Shown: positions 7,797-15,772 of the stretch, piece after piece
Numbering within the stretch: position 1 is the first letter of the stretch
How the letters are laid out: each line of letters opens with the position of its first letter
Assembly: GCA_020846975.1 (NCBI GenBank)
Contig: JADLCX010000014.1
Coordinates: forward strand, 1 to 40,501
Direction: 5' to 3'
DNA length: 40,501 nucleotides
From: Phycisphaerales bacterium
GTDB taxonomy: Bacteria; Planctomycetota; Phycisphaerae; Phycisphaerales; UBA1924
Program-made: the position numbers and the translations under genes
Notes under the pieces: generated by a model
The model's input: only the letters and a program-made list of their open reading frames with translations
Database searches by the model: none
Told to the model about the DNA's origin: nothing

Positions 7797-8276
7797 TTGC
7801 TCTTCACCGGGTTCTCAGAGCACACAATCGACGCCAAACAACGGCTGGCGGTACCCGCCAAGTACCGCAACCAGTGGGATGCCGAACGGGACGGCAAGGC
7901 GTGGTTCTGCTTCCCCTGGGCCGGAACGGTTGGCGGCGGCGGACATCTTCGACTGTACACGGAATCCTCGTTCACAAAGCTCGCGCAAGCCACGGATGAC
8001 GAAGCGAAACTGGCGCCCGATCCCGACCTGGCGCTGCTGAAGACACGGTTGTTTGGAATCACGGAGCGGCTGGAAATGGACACGGCGGGTCGGGTGCAGG
8101 TACCGAAGTTGCACATGGATGTGATCGGACTGACAAGCGAGGTGGCGGTCGTGGGCGCGGGCGACCACCTGGAGGTCTGGGAGCGGAGCTCCTGGGTCTC
8201 GAACCTCCGCGCCAACGTGATGAGCCTTACGGAACTCGCGCAGCGCGTGCAGGCCAAGGGCCTGCGCACGTTCTGA
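7797..8276 (+). CDS. mraZ: Transcriptional regulator MraZ
   Basis: A 159-residue member of the MraZ family, which carries two AbrB/SpoVT-like DNA-binding halves. Both conserved DxxxR motifs are visible: DAKQRLAVPAKYR in the first half (about 12-24) and DTAGRVQVPKL in the second (about 99-109). A Gly-rich insertion (AGTVGGGGHLRLY) lengthens the first half. The start is TTG 7797, preceded by GGAGG with about 9 nt spacing, and the protein begins at the family's normal MLFTGFSEHTID. MraZ normally heads the division and cell-wall cluster and represses it. Here no mraW/rsmH, ftsL or mur gene follows: the next gene is on the other strand. This is therefore an orphan mraZ. Confidence 0.95.
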   Translation: MLFTGFSEHTIDAKQRLAVPAKYRNQWDAERDGKAWFCFPWAGTVGGGGHLRLYTESSFTKLAQATDDEAKLAPDPDLALLKTRLFGITERLEMDTAGRVQVPKLHMDVIGLTSEVAVVGAGDHLEVWERSSWVSNLRANVMSLTELAQRVQAKGLRTF

Positions 8277-8303
8277 TGCCTCGGCATTCTCCCCTCCCAC
8301 GGA

Positions 8304-8675
8304 CCCCGAGCACGCTCCTACCAGCGTGCAACGGGGGTTGACAGTCAGCGATCGAGTGAGCGGCCGCGGGTCTAGCGAAAGGACTCGGGCGCCAAAGCTC
8401 GGAGAAGCCCGGGGCACGCGCCGCACATGGATGGGCGGAGAGCGTGAATGGGCAGGCCGCACGGACACGCGGCCTGTACCGCCCCATGGCCGATCCGATC
8501 CAGGGCGCCGCTCGGGGCAACTCACAAGCACGCTCGGCCGATCCGCCACCGGCCGAGCGATTCGGAACCAGGTCTCGAGTTGAAACCCCGCGCGGCGGGC
8601 TCTGGCCTCCTTCACCCGCCGCGCCGAGAGAGAGCGCCCCGCCGCGACAGGCCCTGTCGCGGCGGCGCTTTTTTT
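8304..8675 (+). ncRNA. Candidate structured RNA (or long structured 3' UTR of mraZ)
   Basis: The 400 bp between mraZ and the convergent respiratory operon has no convincing frame but folds repeatedly. I see CCCCG-a-GCACGCT / AGCGTGC-aa-CGGGG (8304-8336), CAGGCCGC / GCGGCCTG with an outer ATGGG/CCCAT-type helix (8431-8487), CGCTCGGCCG / CGGCCGAGCG (8531-8559) and GCGCGGCGGG / CCCGCCGCGC (8590-8624). Last comes a terminator hairpin with seven T (8634-8675). Arms of 8-10 perfect base pairs four times in a row followed by an intrinsic terminator suggest a functional transcript. A TTGACA at 8338-8343 could be a -35, but no matching -10 is seen. Hallmarks of RNase P RNA, tmRNA and SRP RNA were looked for and not found. 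Confidence 0.45.
8634..8675 (+). terminator. Intrinsic terminator after mraZ/candidate RNA
   Basis: The hairpin has a 10-bp perfect stem (8641-8650 with 8654-8663, loop GCC), extended by GCGCC/GGCGC across a two-base bulge. Seven T residues follow directly at 8669-8675. It faces the plus strand and lies two bases from the stop codon of the last gene of the convergent operon, so it insulates the two units. Confidence 0.9.
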
Positions 8676-8677
8676 GG

Positions 8678-9541
8678 TCAGTTGGTGGAGGGGCGACCGC
8701 GGTTGCCGGCCAGGGCGAAGAAGATCGCGATCGAGAACGTGAGGCCGGCGAGCATCGTGACGGGGAGCGTCCAGCCGAGGGTTCGGAAACTGAAGGCGGT
8801 GTCGTTAAACTTGTGCTTGGGGACGCTGAGTTTGGGGATGACGTGGAGCGCGGCGAAGTATTCGACGGTGCGCTCGGCGAGCGGCGGGATGTCGGCAAGA
8901 GACTTGAGTCGGGGGTCGGGCGGCTTGCCGTCCTTGCCCGCGGCGGCCTCGGCCGCACGCTTCTGGAAAGCCTCTTCACGCATGGGGTTGGCCATCGGCC
9001 AGCGGCGCGTTGTCGAGATGATGGTTCCGTCGGGCTTGAACTCGTGGAAATCGAACAGCCACTCGGTTCGGCGGACTGAGCCCCAGGTCTCGTCGTCGAA
9101 ACCCTGCGGCGTGCGGCGCACGGCGAGCATCAACTTCTCGGAGCCGGGTTTGGGGCTGGGGCGACCGGCCGCGTCGCGCTGAACCTCGTTGATCGCGAGC
9201 AGTTTGGCCCACTCGTCGTACATCTCCAAGCCAGGCATGTCGGGCGCGGGCGGCCTGTGAACCGGCACGATCTTCGTCCGGGAGCTGGTCGGCTCGCCGT
9301 ATGTGATCTTGAACGCAAAGTCGGTGGGCAACTCCGCACGCTCGGCCTCGGTCGGCTGGTGGTCTTCGACCAGCACGGGAGGGAACCCCGCGAGGCGCAC
9401 CCGGCGCGAGGCATAGGCATCGACGTGGAAACTGGCATGATGAGCGGTCTGGTTGAAGTCGCGGATGCGGAGCGCCATCGGCACGGCCGCGCCGAAAAAG
9501 GTGGCGGCCGAGACGAGCGAGACAATCCAGGCACGGTTCAT
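8678..9541 (-). CDS. Two-helix membrane protein of unknown function, last gene of the act-caa3 operon
   Basis: A 287-residue protein with a membrane helix at each end: residues 4-24 (AWIVSLVSAATFFGAAVPMA) and about 255-280 (GWTLPVTMLAGLTFSIAIFF). A soluble domain of about 225 residues lies between. Because both termini are membrane-embedded, that domain is probably periplasmic. It contains no Cys pair or CxxCH, so it is not a haem or thiol-redox protein. It starts 36 nt after the oxidase subunit IV gene on the same strand and ends at the terminator region, so it is very likely co-transcribed with the oxidase. I do not recognise the family. An assembly or stability factor for the caa3 oxidase or the supercomplex is a reasonable inference only. 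Confidence 0.85.
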   Translation of the reverse strand: MNRAWIVSLVSAATFFGAAVPMALRIRDFNQTAHHASFHVDAYASRRVRLAGFPPVLVEDHQPTEAERAELPTDFAFKITYGEPTSSRTKIVPVHRPPAPDMPGLEMYDEWAKLLAINEVQRDAAGRPSPKPGSEKLMLAVRRTPQGFDDETWGSVRRTEWLFDFHEFKPDGTIISTTRRWPMANPMREEAFQKRAAEAAAGKDGKPPDPRLKSLADIPPLAERTVEYFAALHVIPKLSVPKHKFNDTAFSFRTLGWTLPVTMLAGLTFSIAIFFALAGNRGRPSTN

Positions 9542-9577
9542 GGAACGATTCGGGCGGAGAGCGGCGTGGCCGCAGGC

Positions 9578-10384
9578 TCAGTGCTTGGCGGGCGCGGCCG
9601 CGGGCTTGGGCTCGGCATCGTGGTCGCCCGCGGCGGCGGGATCGTGGACCTCGCGGCCCTTGTCGGCGGGCGTGGCGGGCGCGAACTCGGGGAGAGTCAG
9701 ACCCTTGATGGGTCGGCTGAACTGCACGCTGCTGCCGGTGCTCGGTGTGGGGGTCAGGTATCCGGCGTTGGTGATGATCTGGAGGTCGCCGTGGTCGTGG
9801 CCGTGCTCGCCGTGGTGCTTGGGACGGAGCCCGTACTCCTCTTCGAGCTTGGAGATATCGACAAGCGAGAGCGAGACGGGAAGGGGTGGGGCCTTGAGTT
9901 CGGCGGCCCGCTTGGTCAACCTGTCGAGCCTGACCTTGATCTCCGGCGCGGAACCTCCCATGGAGAGGTTGCCGCCCGCGTGGATGTAGTTGCCCTTGAA
10001 GCGATCGACCGTCTGTCGCTTGCCGACGTCCAGGGCCGTCAGACCGAGGAAGAAGGCGACGGTGATGATCGTGAAGATGAAGATCATCGAGTTGAGCGGG
10101 TTGTCGTACTTGAGCTGCATGAAGAACCCGACAACCAGGGCCGTCTTCACGACCGCGATCGAGAGCGCGACCGTGACGTTGAGCCACTGCGGGATGATGA
10201 CGTTGAAGGTGTCCGACACCCACTGCTCGGCGACGGCCGCCCCGCTGGTGAGGAGCGTGAAGAACAGCAAGGCCAGCAGAACGGCACGCAATGTCCACGC
10301 GCTGACGATGATGTGACCGTGGCCCTTGTGGCCATGGGCGTCGAACTCTTCGGCGTGGGCGTGGGCGGCGGGAGCGTGGGACAT
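9578..10384 (-). CDS. ctaF: Cytochrome c oxidase subunit IV (caa3 type) with long C-terminal extension
   Basis: A 268-residue protein whose N-terminal 130 residues match prokaryotic caa3 oxidase subunit IV. Three membrane helices are visible: about 31-53 (LRAVLLALLFFTLLTSGAAV), 65-92 (WLNVTVALSIAVVKTALVVG) and 98-118. VVKTALVVGFFMQLKYD is the typical central segment. The first 25 residues are His-rich (HAHAEEF, HGHKGHGH). Bacterial subunit IV is usually about 100 residues. Here some 140 extra residues follow the last helix, including a second His cluster (KHHGEHGHDHGD, about 196-207) and a Pro/Ala-rich end. The gene lies 64 nt downstream of subunit III. The core identity is confident, and the extension has no known counterpart that I can name. 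Confidence 0.9.
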   Translation of the reverse strand: MSHAPAAHAHAEEFDAHGHKGHGHIIVSAWTLRAVLLALLFFTLLTSGAAVAEQWVSDTFNVIIPQWLNVTVALSIAVVKTALVVGFFMQLKYDNPLNSMIFIFTIITVAFFLGLTALDVGKRQTVDRFKGNYIHAGGNLSMGGSAPEIKVRLDRLTKRAAELKAPPLPVSLSLVDISKLEEEYGLRPKHHGEHGHDHGDLQIITNAGYLTPTPSTGSSVQFSRPIKGLTLPEFAPATPADKGREVHDPAAAGDHDAEPKPAAAPAKH

Positions 10385-10448
10385 GGGAGGCTCGGGTAAG
10401 GGCGGGCGGCGGATCGCGGGGACAATGTTCGGCGTGCAGAGCCGGGCG

Positions 10449-11147
10449 TCAATGGATCAGGTAGAGCAGGGGGAAGAGGAAGATCCACACGATGTCGACG
10501 ATGTGCCAGTACAGACCGACGCCTTCGACGGCGTTGTAATGGCCGGGTCCGAAGTGACCCTTCCGGGCGCGGAAGAAGAGCCAAGCGAACAGGCCCATGC
10601 CCACGATCACGTGGCTTGCGTGGATACCCGTCGCGCCCCAGTAGATGCCCCACCACAGCGGCTCGTACTCGCTGCGCGGCGTGGGGTAGAAGTAGAACCG
10701 GCCGGGCAGTTCTCCGTGCTGGATCTTGGGCCAGTACTCGAAGATGAACTTGATGAGCAGGAAGGCCAGGCCGCAGAGGAACGTGATGACGATGTTGATC
10801 TTCAGCCACTTCTGGTTGCCGGTCTGGGCGTGGCGCACGGCCGAGGCGACGGTGTAGCTGGACCAGAGCAGGACGATGGTGTTGAGCAGGCCCCAGCCCT
10901 TGACGAGCAGGCCCGAGCCGCCGATGAACGCCTCGGGGTGCCAGAGGCGCAGGATTGCATACCCTACGAACATGCCGCTGAAGAGCAGGATCTCGGTGGC
11001 GAGGAAGAGCCAGACGCCCATCTTGACGGCGTCAAACTCGTGCTCGCGATCGATGTAGTGCGCGGCGGCGCGGTACCTCTCGTGCGGGGGCTTGGAGAGG
11101 TCCACATCGGGTGGGTGGCCGTGGGGGTGGATGTTGATCGTGGACAT
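10449..11147 (-). CDS. ctaE: Cytochrome c oxidase subunit III
   Basis: A 232-residue five-helix subunit III of haem-copper oxidase. The signature segments are [20 protein letters not shown] (about 42-61), the polar region around [21 protein letters not shown] (about 165-185) and the final [21 protein letters not shown], which carries the conserved W-H-x-V-D-x-V-W. The N-terminus holds a small His-rich stretch (IHPHGHPPD). Subunit III stabilises subunit I and may help lipid or oxygen access. The gene is 30 nt downstream of subunit I and 64 nt upstream of subunit IV, in the standard caa3 order. The length is normal for a short, five-helix form. Confidence 0.96.
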   Translation of the reverse strand: MSTINIHPHGHPPDVDLSKPPHERYRAAAHYIDREHEFDAVKMGVWLFLATEILLFSGMFVGYAILRLWHPEAFIGGSGLLVKGWGLLNTIVLLWSSYTVASAVRHAQTGNQKWLKINIVITFLCGLAFLLIKFIFEYWPKIQHGELPGRFYFYPTPRSEYEPLWWGIYWGATGIHASHVIVGMGLFAWLFFRARKGHFGPGHYNAVEGVGLYWHIVDIVWIFLFPLLYLIH

Positions 11148-11177
11148 GGGAAGGGTCGGGGGATCGGGGACCGGGGC

Positions 11178-12956
11178 CTAGTGTGCGATCGGGCGCGCCG
11201 CGGGCTTGGGAAGGGGGAACTCGCCGGGGCGTGTCTGCGGCGGAATGACATCGTCAAAGTCGTATGGGCCGTGGGTGACGACGGGCTCGTGATCGAAGTT
11301 GTGTTCGATGGGTGGGCTGTCGGCGTTGGTCCATTCGAGCGTGAGGCCGCCGTAGGGGTTCGGGAGCGCCTTCTTGCCGGCGACGAGCGAGTGCACGAAC
11401 ACCAGCAGGTGGATCATGAAGCCGATCAGGAGCAGGAACGCGCCGACCGTCGAGGCCTTGTGGAAGACCACGAAGTCCTCGACGTAGTTGGCGTAGCGGC
11501 GGGGCATGCCCTGGCTGCCCATGACGAACTGGGGCAGGAAGGTCGCGTTGAAGCCGACGAAGACGATGACGAACCCGACCTTGGCCCAGAACTCGTTGTA
11601 CATCTTGCCGAACATCTTCGGCCACCAGAAGTGGATGCCGCCGACGAAGGCGATGATGGTGCCTCCCATCATGACGTAGTGGAAGTGGGCGACGACGAAG
11701 TATGTGTCGTGGAGGTGCAGGTCGACCGCGAGCGACCCGAGGAACAGACCCGTGAGGCCGCCGATCGAGAAGAGCCAGAGGAACGCCAGCGCGTAGAGCG
11801 TGGGCGTGTTGAGATTGATCGAGCCCTTGTAGAGCGTCGAGATCCAGTTGAAGACCTTGACCGCCGAGGGGATCGCGACGAGAAACGTCAGCGCGCTGAA
11901 GACGACCGCGGCGACTTCGCCCTCGGACGTGAACAGGTGGTGGCCCCAAACGATGAAGCTGATGCCCGCGATGGCGAGGGTGCTGAAGGCAACGGCGCGG
12001 TAGCCGAAGATCTTCTTGCGGCAGCCCACGGCGATCAGTTCGTTGATGATCGCCATGCCGGGCAGGATCATCACGTACACGACCGGGTGGCTGTAGAACC
12101 AGAAGAAGTGCTGGAAGAGGACCGGGTCGCCGCCGAAGCGGGGATCGAAGATGCCTATGTGGAACAGCCGCTCGAAGATCATGAGCAGCAGCGTGATGCC
12201 GATGACGGGCGTGGCGAGCACCTGGATGATGGCCGCGCCGTAGATGCCCCAGACGAACAGAGGCATGTCGAACCAGCCCATGCCCGGAGCGCGGAGCTTG
12301 TGGACGGTGACGACGAAGTTCAGGCCGGTGAAGATCGAGCTGAACCCGAGGATGAAGGCCGCGAGCACCATGAGCGTCACGCGATCGTGCTCGGCGTCGG
12401 TTGTGGTCGAATAGGGCGTGTAGAACGTCCAGCCGGTATCGACCCCGCCCCAGAGCACGACGGCGATGGCGAGGATGGAACCGGCCAGATAGACGTACCA
12501 CGAAGCGAGGTTCAGCCGCGGGAAGGCGACGTCCTTGGCTCCGAGCATCAGCGGCAGGAGGAAGTTGCCGAGGCTGGCCGGCACGCTGGGAACGATGACG
12601 AGGAAGACCATGATCAGGCCGTGCAGCGTCATGGCCCGGTTGTAGATGTTGTTGCCCTCGGCCCAGTCCTTGCCCTCGCCGGGCACGAACACCTGGAGGA
12701 ACTGCCCGCTGACGACGCCGTTGGGCGCGACGGTGGTCGGTTCCCAGAGCTCCATGCGCACGGTGATCGCCGCCGCGCCGCCGAGGAAGAACATGAACAG
12801 GATGGCGACGAGGTACATGACGCCGATCTTCTTGTGGTCGATCGTGGTCGCCCAATCCCAGATGGTGGTGAACATCCCACCCTTGGGGTGCAGGTAACTG
12901 TGGTGTTCGTGGCCGTGGCCGCCGTGGCCCGAGCCGTGATTGTGGTCGCTGGACAT
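11178..12956 (-). CDS. ctaD: Cytochrome c oxidase subunit I, A2-type haem-copper oxidase
   Basis: A 592-residue catalytic subunit with about twelve helices. Haem a ligands are His112 ([10 protein letters not shown]) and His426. Haem a3 is ligated by His424 ([12 protein letters not shown]). CuB ligands are His290 and the pair His339-His340 (VWGHHLFTS), with Tyr294 as the expected His-Tyr cross-link partner. The segment [16 protein letters not shown] has YS in front of HP and Val where A1 enzymes have the D-channel Glu. This is the signature of the A2 subfamily, seen in Rhodothermus-type caa3. The first 25 residues are strongly His-rich ([15 protein letters not shown]). The enzyme reduces O2 to water and pumps protons across the inner membrane. 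Confidence 0.98.
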   Translation of the reverse strand: MSSDHNHGSGHGGHGHEHHSYLHPKGGMFTTIWDWATTIDHKKIGVMYLVAILFMFFLGGAAAITVRMELWEPTTVAPNGVVSGQFLQVFVPGEGKDWAEGNNIYNRAMTLHGLIMVFLVIVPSVPASLGNFLLPLMLGAKDVAFPRLNLASWYVYLAGSILAIAVVLWGGVDTGWTFYTPYSTTTDAEHDRVTLMVLAAFILGFSSIFTGLNFVVTVHKLRAPGMGWFDMPLFVWGIYGAAIIQVLATPVIGITLLLMIFERLFHIGIFDPRFGGDPVLFQHFFWFYSHPVVYVMILPGMAIINELIAVGCRKKIFGYRAVAFSTLAIAGISFIVWGHHLFTSEGEVAAVVFSALTFLVAIPSAVKVFNWISTLYKGSINLNTPTLYALAFLWLFSIGGLTGLFLGSLAVDLHLHDTYFVVAHFHYVMMGGTIIAFVGGIHFWWPKMFGKMYNEFWAKVGFVIVFVGFNATFLPQFVMGSQGMPRRYANYVEDFVVFHKASTVGAFLLLIGFMIHLLVFVHSLVAGKKALPNPYGGLTLEWTNADSPPIEHNFDHEPVVTHGPYDFDDVIPPQTRPGEFPLPKPAARPIAH

Positions 12957-13013
12957 GATTCGATCTACCTCGGGGTCAAAGGCCCCAACAGACGATGCTC
13001 GATCCGGGACGGT

Positions 13014-14138
13014 CTATTTCTTGGCCTTCTGCTTGTCTTCCTCGTACTTGGCGTTGGCCGCGTCGATCTTGGTCTGGTCCTTCTTGTCGGACAGGCTCTG
13101 GATGTAGAGCACCAGGGCCTCGACTTCGAGCGGCTTGAGCAGGCCCTGGTAGATGGGCATGCTGGTCGGGAACCCCTTGACGATGTGCGACTGCGAGTTG
13201 ATGATGTTGTCCCTGAGCCACTGATCGTCGGCGAGGTGCTTGCTCCCGTCGGCGTACTCGTGCTCGTGGCCGAACCAGTTGTTCCACGCCGGCCCGGTGT
13301 TCGGGCCGCCGGTGTCGGAGTGGCAGGTGAAGCAGCTCTTCATCTTGTAGAGGCGCTTGCCGTACTCCAGCAGCGACCACTCGGCCGAGGGCCCCGTCGC
13401 CCATTTGAGCGTTTCGGACTCGTAGAGCTCGGGCTCGACGACCTTGATCTGCGCGGCCATCTCGGAGTGGTTGGTGCCGCAATACTCGGCGCAGAAGACC
13501 TCGTGAGTGCCCAACTCCTCCGGCAGGAACCACATGCTGGTGTAGCGGTTGGGGATGACATCCATCTTGGTGCGGAAGTCGGGGATGTAGAACGCGTGCA
13601 GCACATCCATGCTGGTCATGATGAGCTTGACCGGGCGACCCTTGGGCACCCAGATCACGGGCACGCTGTACTGCGTCTTGGTGAGCTCGGTGTTCTCGCG
13701 GTTGGCCTCGGCGCCGCTCTTGTAGATCGCCGTCCAGTTCCACTTCTGACCGATGATGCGGATCTCTTCCGACGCGGCCGGGGCCGCGAGTTTGTTCACG
13801 TATCCGGTGAAACCCCAGTAGAAGATCGGCACCATGATCATCAACGGCACGATCGACCAGGTGAGTTCGAGCGGGGTGTTGTGCGCCGCGGAGACCTGGT
13901 AGTTCTGAGCCTGCTTGCCACGCCGATACCGAGCGACGAAGTAGGCGATCAGGATCATGAGCGCGACGAACGAGACGATGTTCACCCACAGGATGTACAT
14001 GAACAGCGACTCGGTCTCCTTGGCCTGCGCGGAGGCTCCCGCGGAGCCGAACCAGTAGGCGGCCGAGAAGATGTTGCTGGACCCGCCCCCCTCGCTCGAG
14101 GCCAGGATCCACGAAGTTGTCCGGTCGATCGCGTTCAT
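13014..14138 (-). CDS. ctaC: Cytochrome c oxidase subunit II with fused cytochrome c domain
   Basis: A 374-residue protein with two membrane helices (about 45-70 and 90-112) and a periplasmic cupredoxin domain. The CuA site is complete: His181 (VLHAFYIPDF), then Cys216-x3-Cys220-x3-His224-x2-Met227 in FCAEYCGTNHSEM. A C-terminal cytochrome c domain follows, with haem-binding CFTCH (269-273) and a likely axial Met327 (FPTSMPIYQG). This makes the enzyme caa3 type: electrons from the act complex enter at the c haem and pass to CuA. The Lys/Asp-rich tail is charged and probably disordered. The ATG overlaps the Sco stop as ATGA, so copper-site maturation factor and substrate are translationally coupled. 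Confidence 0.97.
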   Translation of the reverse strand: MNAIDRTTSWILASSEGGGSSNIFSAAYWFGSAGASAQAKETESLFMYILWVNIVSFVALMILIAYFVARYRRGKQAQNYQVSAAHNTPLELTWSIVPLMIMVPIFYWGFTGYVNKLAAPAASEEIRIIGQKWNWTAIYKSGAEANRENTELTKTQYSVPVIWVPKGRPVKLIMTSMDVLHAFYIPDFRTKMDVIPNRYTSMWFLPEELGTHEVFCAEYCGTNHSEMAAQIKVVEPELYESETLKWATGPSAEWSLLEYGKRLYKMKSCFTCHSDTGGPNTGPAWNNWFGHEHEYADGSKHLADDQWLRDNIINSQSHIVKGFPTSMPIYQGLLKPLEVEALVLYIQSLSDKKDQTKIDAANAKYEEDKQKAKK

Positions 14139-15196
14139 GATGCTTGTCCGGTGAGACCAATCTTTGACGGGTTGAGTGGCTGGGGCTGGTTCGAGGAGGA
14201 GGAGGGGCGCGACCTGAACGACCTGCCGGGAAGGGGCACGTCATGCTGCGGCGGGCCGGCCGCGTCGATGGCCGCTGCATCGCCGGCGGAGGCCGCCGAT
14301 GCAGGGGCTCGCGAGCCTCGCTTGCGCCGCTCCCAGCGGAACATGGCGAAGATGAACAGGCCCAGAACAATGGCGACGGCGGATGCGCCGACCTGCATCA
14401 CCCGCATCGCGGCGACGACGTAGACGCCGGCGTTCGGATCGAAGTGGTAGCACCACAGCGTGAAGCGATCGAAGAGGCTGCCGATCTTGCCCTCCGACGC
14501 TTCGAGCAGCGCGAGCCGCACATCGCTCGCGGGATAGTTGAGGCCGGTCAGAATCCGCGAGACCTTGCCCTCGGGCGTGAGGATGTAGACCGCCGCGCCG
14601 TGCGCGAACTCCTGGGCCGCGGGGATGTACCGGTACTCGAACCCGATCGCCAGGGCAAGCTTCTCGGGCGCATCCTTGTGGTCCTGGCAGGTCAGGAAGG
14701 TCCAGCCGTCACGAATCGTGTCGGTGGTCGGCTGGCGGTAGAAGAGCAACTGGTTGGCGCGCTGGGTCGCGGCGTCGTCGGGCGTGTCGCGTCCGTCAAA
14801 GCTGATGACGACCGCGTCGTACTCGGAACCGACGGTGTAGTCGATCTCGTTGAGTGTCCTGGTGAACTTCTCGAGCACCATCGGGCAGAGGATGGGGCAG
14901 CGGAAGTACACCATCATCAACACGACAGGCTTCTTGACACCTTGCTTTCCGGATGGGCGGCCGAAGAAGTCGCGGAGCGGCTGCTGCTTGCCGTTCACGT
15001 TGGTGAAGACCAGGTCCAGCGGAGCCTGAACGCCAAGCGTGTTCTGGATGTTCAGGCCGCGAACCTCGCGCGGCCGGAGGTCGGGCTCCTTGTCCGCCCC
15101 CCCATCATCGGCCCGCGCGGCGGCAACGCCGAAGCACACCAACGCCGCGAGTGCGGCGAAGGTGCGGGCGAGGGCTGCGTGCGTCGAGCGGATCAT
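14135..15196 (-). CDS. sco: Sco1/SenC-family copper chaperone with C-terminal membrane anchor
   Basis: A 353-residue protein. The N-terminal signal sequence (AALARTFAALAALVCFGVAAARA) is followed by a thioredoxin-like Sco domain with the copper-binding motif FRCPILCPM (Cys100, Cys104) and the distal His199 (QEFAHGAAVYI). Sco proteins deliver copper to, or reduce the Cys pair of, the CuA site of subunit II, whose gene follows directly with a 4-nt overlap. Unlike most Sco proteins, which are anchored at the N-terminus, this one has a second hydrophobic helix at about 258-285 and a 65-residue Ser/Pro/Ala-rich tail that would lie in the cytoplasm. Similar C-terminally anchored forms are typical of act-caa3 clusters. 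Confidence 0.94.
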   Translation of the reverse strand: MIRSTHAALARTFAALAALVCFGVAAARADDGGADKEPDLRPREVRGLNIQNTLGVQAPLDLVFTNVNGKQQPLRDFFGRPSGKQGVKKPVVLMMVYFRCPILCPMVLEKFTRTLNEIDYTVGSEYDAVVISFDGRDTPDDAATQRANQLLFYRQPTTDTIRDGWTFLTCQDHKDAPEKLALAIGFEYRYIPAAQEFAHGAAVYILTPEGKVSRILTGLNYPASDVRLALLEASEGKIGSLFDRFTLWCYHFDPNAGVYVVAAMRVMQVGASAVAIVLGLFIFAMFRWERRKRGSRAPASAASAGDAAAIDAAGPPQHDVPLPGRSFRSRPSSSSNQPQPLNPSKIGLTGQAS

Positions 15197-15232
15197 GTCG
15201 GGAAACAGTTGAGAACTTGAGGCGGAATCGGG

Positions 15233-15718
15233 TCAGTTGCGCGGTTCGGCGGGAACATCGGCCGCGGCACGGCGGGGCGAGGTGTACGTCTCGGCAACGG
15301 CCTTCATGGCGTCGTCGATCTTGATGAGTTTGTAGTTGAGGGCGGGCAGCGTCTCGGTGGCCTGGATGCGCACCTCGCCACCGGCTTCGAGCCGTTGAAG
15401 CGCGTCGCGCTTGTACTGGCGAGCGACCGCCGCCGGCGAATGCGGCGAGAGGCCAAAGGCCACTTCCTGCTCGGAGAGCCGCTGCGAAACGAACCATGTG
15501 TAGTAGGCGTAGACGGCCACCACGGAGAAGACGATGACCATGAACAGCGCAAGCCCGACGCCCGTGATCATGGTCGCGTTGCCGACCTCGGAGTGGGCCT
15601 GCTGAGGCTTCTCGTCCGCGGCGTGATCGTGCCACGCATCGACGGAGTCGTGCATCGGCGCGGTCTCGTGCGAGTGTGCGTGGTGCGGTGTTTCGGGATG
15701 GAGCGGGTCGTGGGACAT
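15233..15718 (-). CDS. Single-helix His-rich protein between actF and sco
   Basis: A 161-residue protein. Residues 1-45 are unusually rich in His (HPETPHHAHSHETAP, then WHDHAADEK) and presumably cytoplasmic. One membrane helix lies at about 51-73 (ITGVGLALFMVIVFSVVAVY). A soluble part of about 85 residues follows, ending in RRAAADVPAEPRN. There is no haem motif or Cys. The gene lies 54 nt after actF and 36 nt before sco, inside the operon, so it is very probably part of the same functional unit. I do not recognise a family. It could be an accessory subunit of the quinol oxidoreductase or the oxidase, or a metal-handling assembly factor. The His-rich head favours the latter weakly. Confidence 0.85.
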   Translation of the reverse strand: MSHDPLHPETPHHAHSHETAPMHDSVDAWHDHAADEKPQQAHSEVGNATMITGVGLALFMVIVFSVVAVYAYYTWFVSQRLSEQEVAFGLSPHSPAAVARQYKRDALQRLEAGGEVRIQATETLPALNYKLIKIDDAMKAVAETYTSPRRAAADVPAEPRN

Positions 15719-15772
15719 GGTGTCGGGTCGTGATTCGGGGTTACGGTCAGAGGCCGGCCGCGGAAAGGCTGA

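Noticed and set aside
8304..8633. RNase P RNA, tmRNA or SRP RNA in the structured region
   Set aside because: The conserved GAGGAAAGUCC-like and ACAGAA elements of RNase P RNA, the tmRNA 3' CCA and acceptor arm, and the SRP GGAAG/AGCA tetraloop helix are not present. AAAGGACTCGGGC is only a superficial resemblance.
10326..14423. Very long open frame (1365 codons) antisense to the oxidase genes
   Set aside because: It mirrors the real genes on the other strand, is full of Glu/Asp/Arg/His runs typical of reverse-read high-GC codons and has no domain. The minus-strand oxidase subunits are unmistakable.
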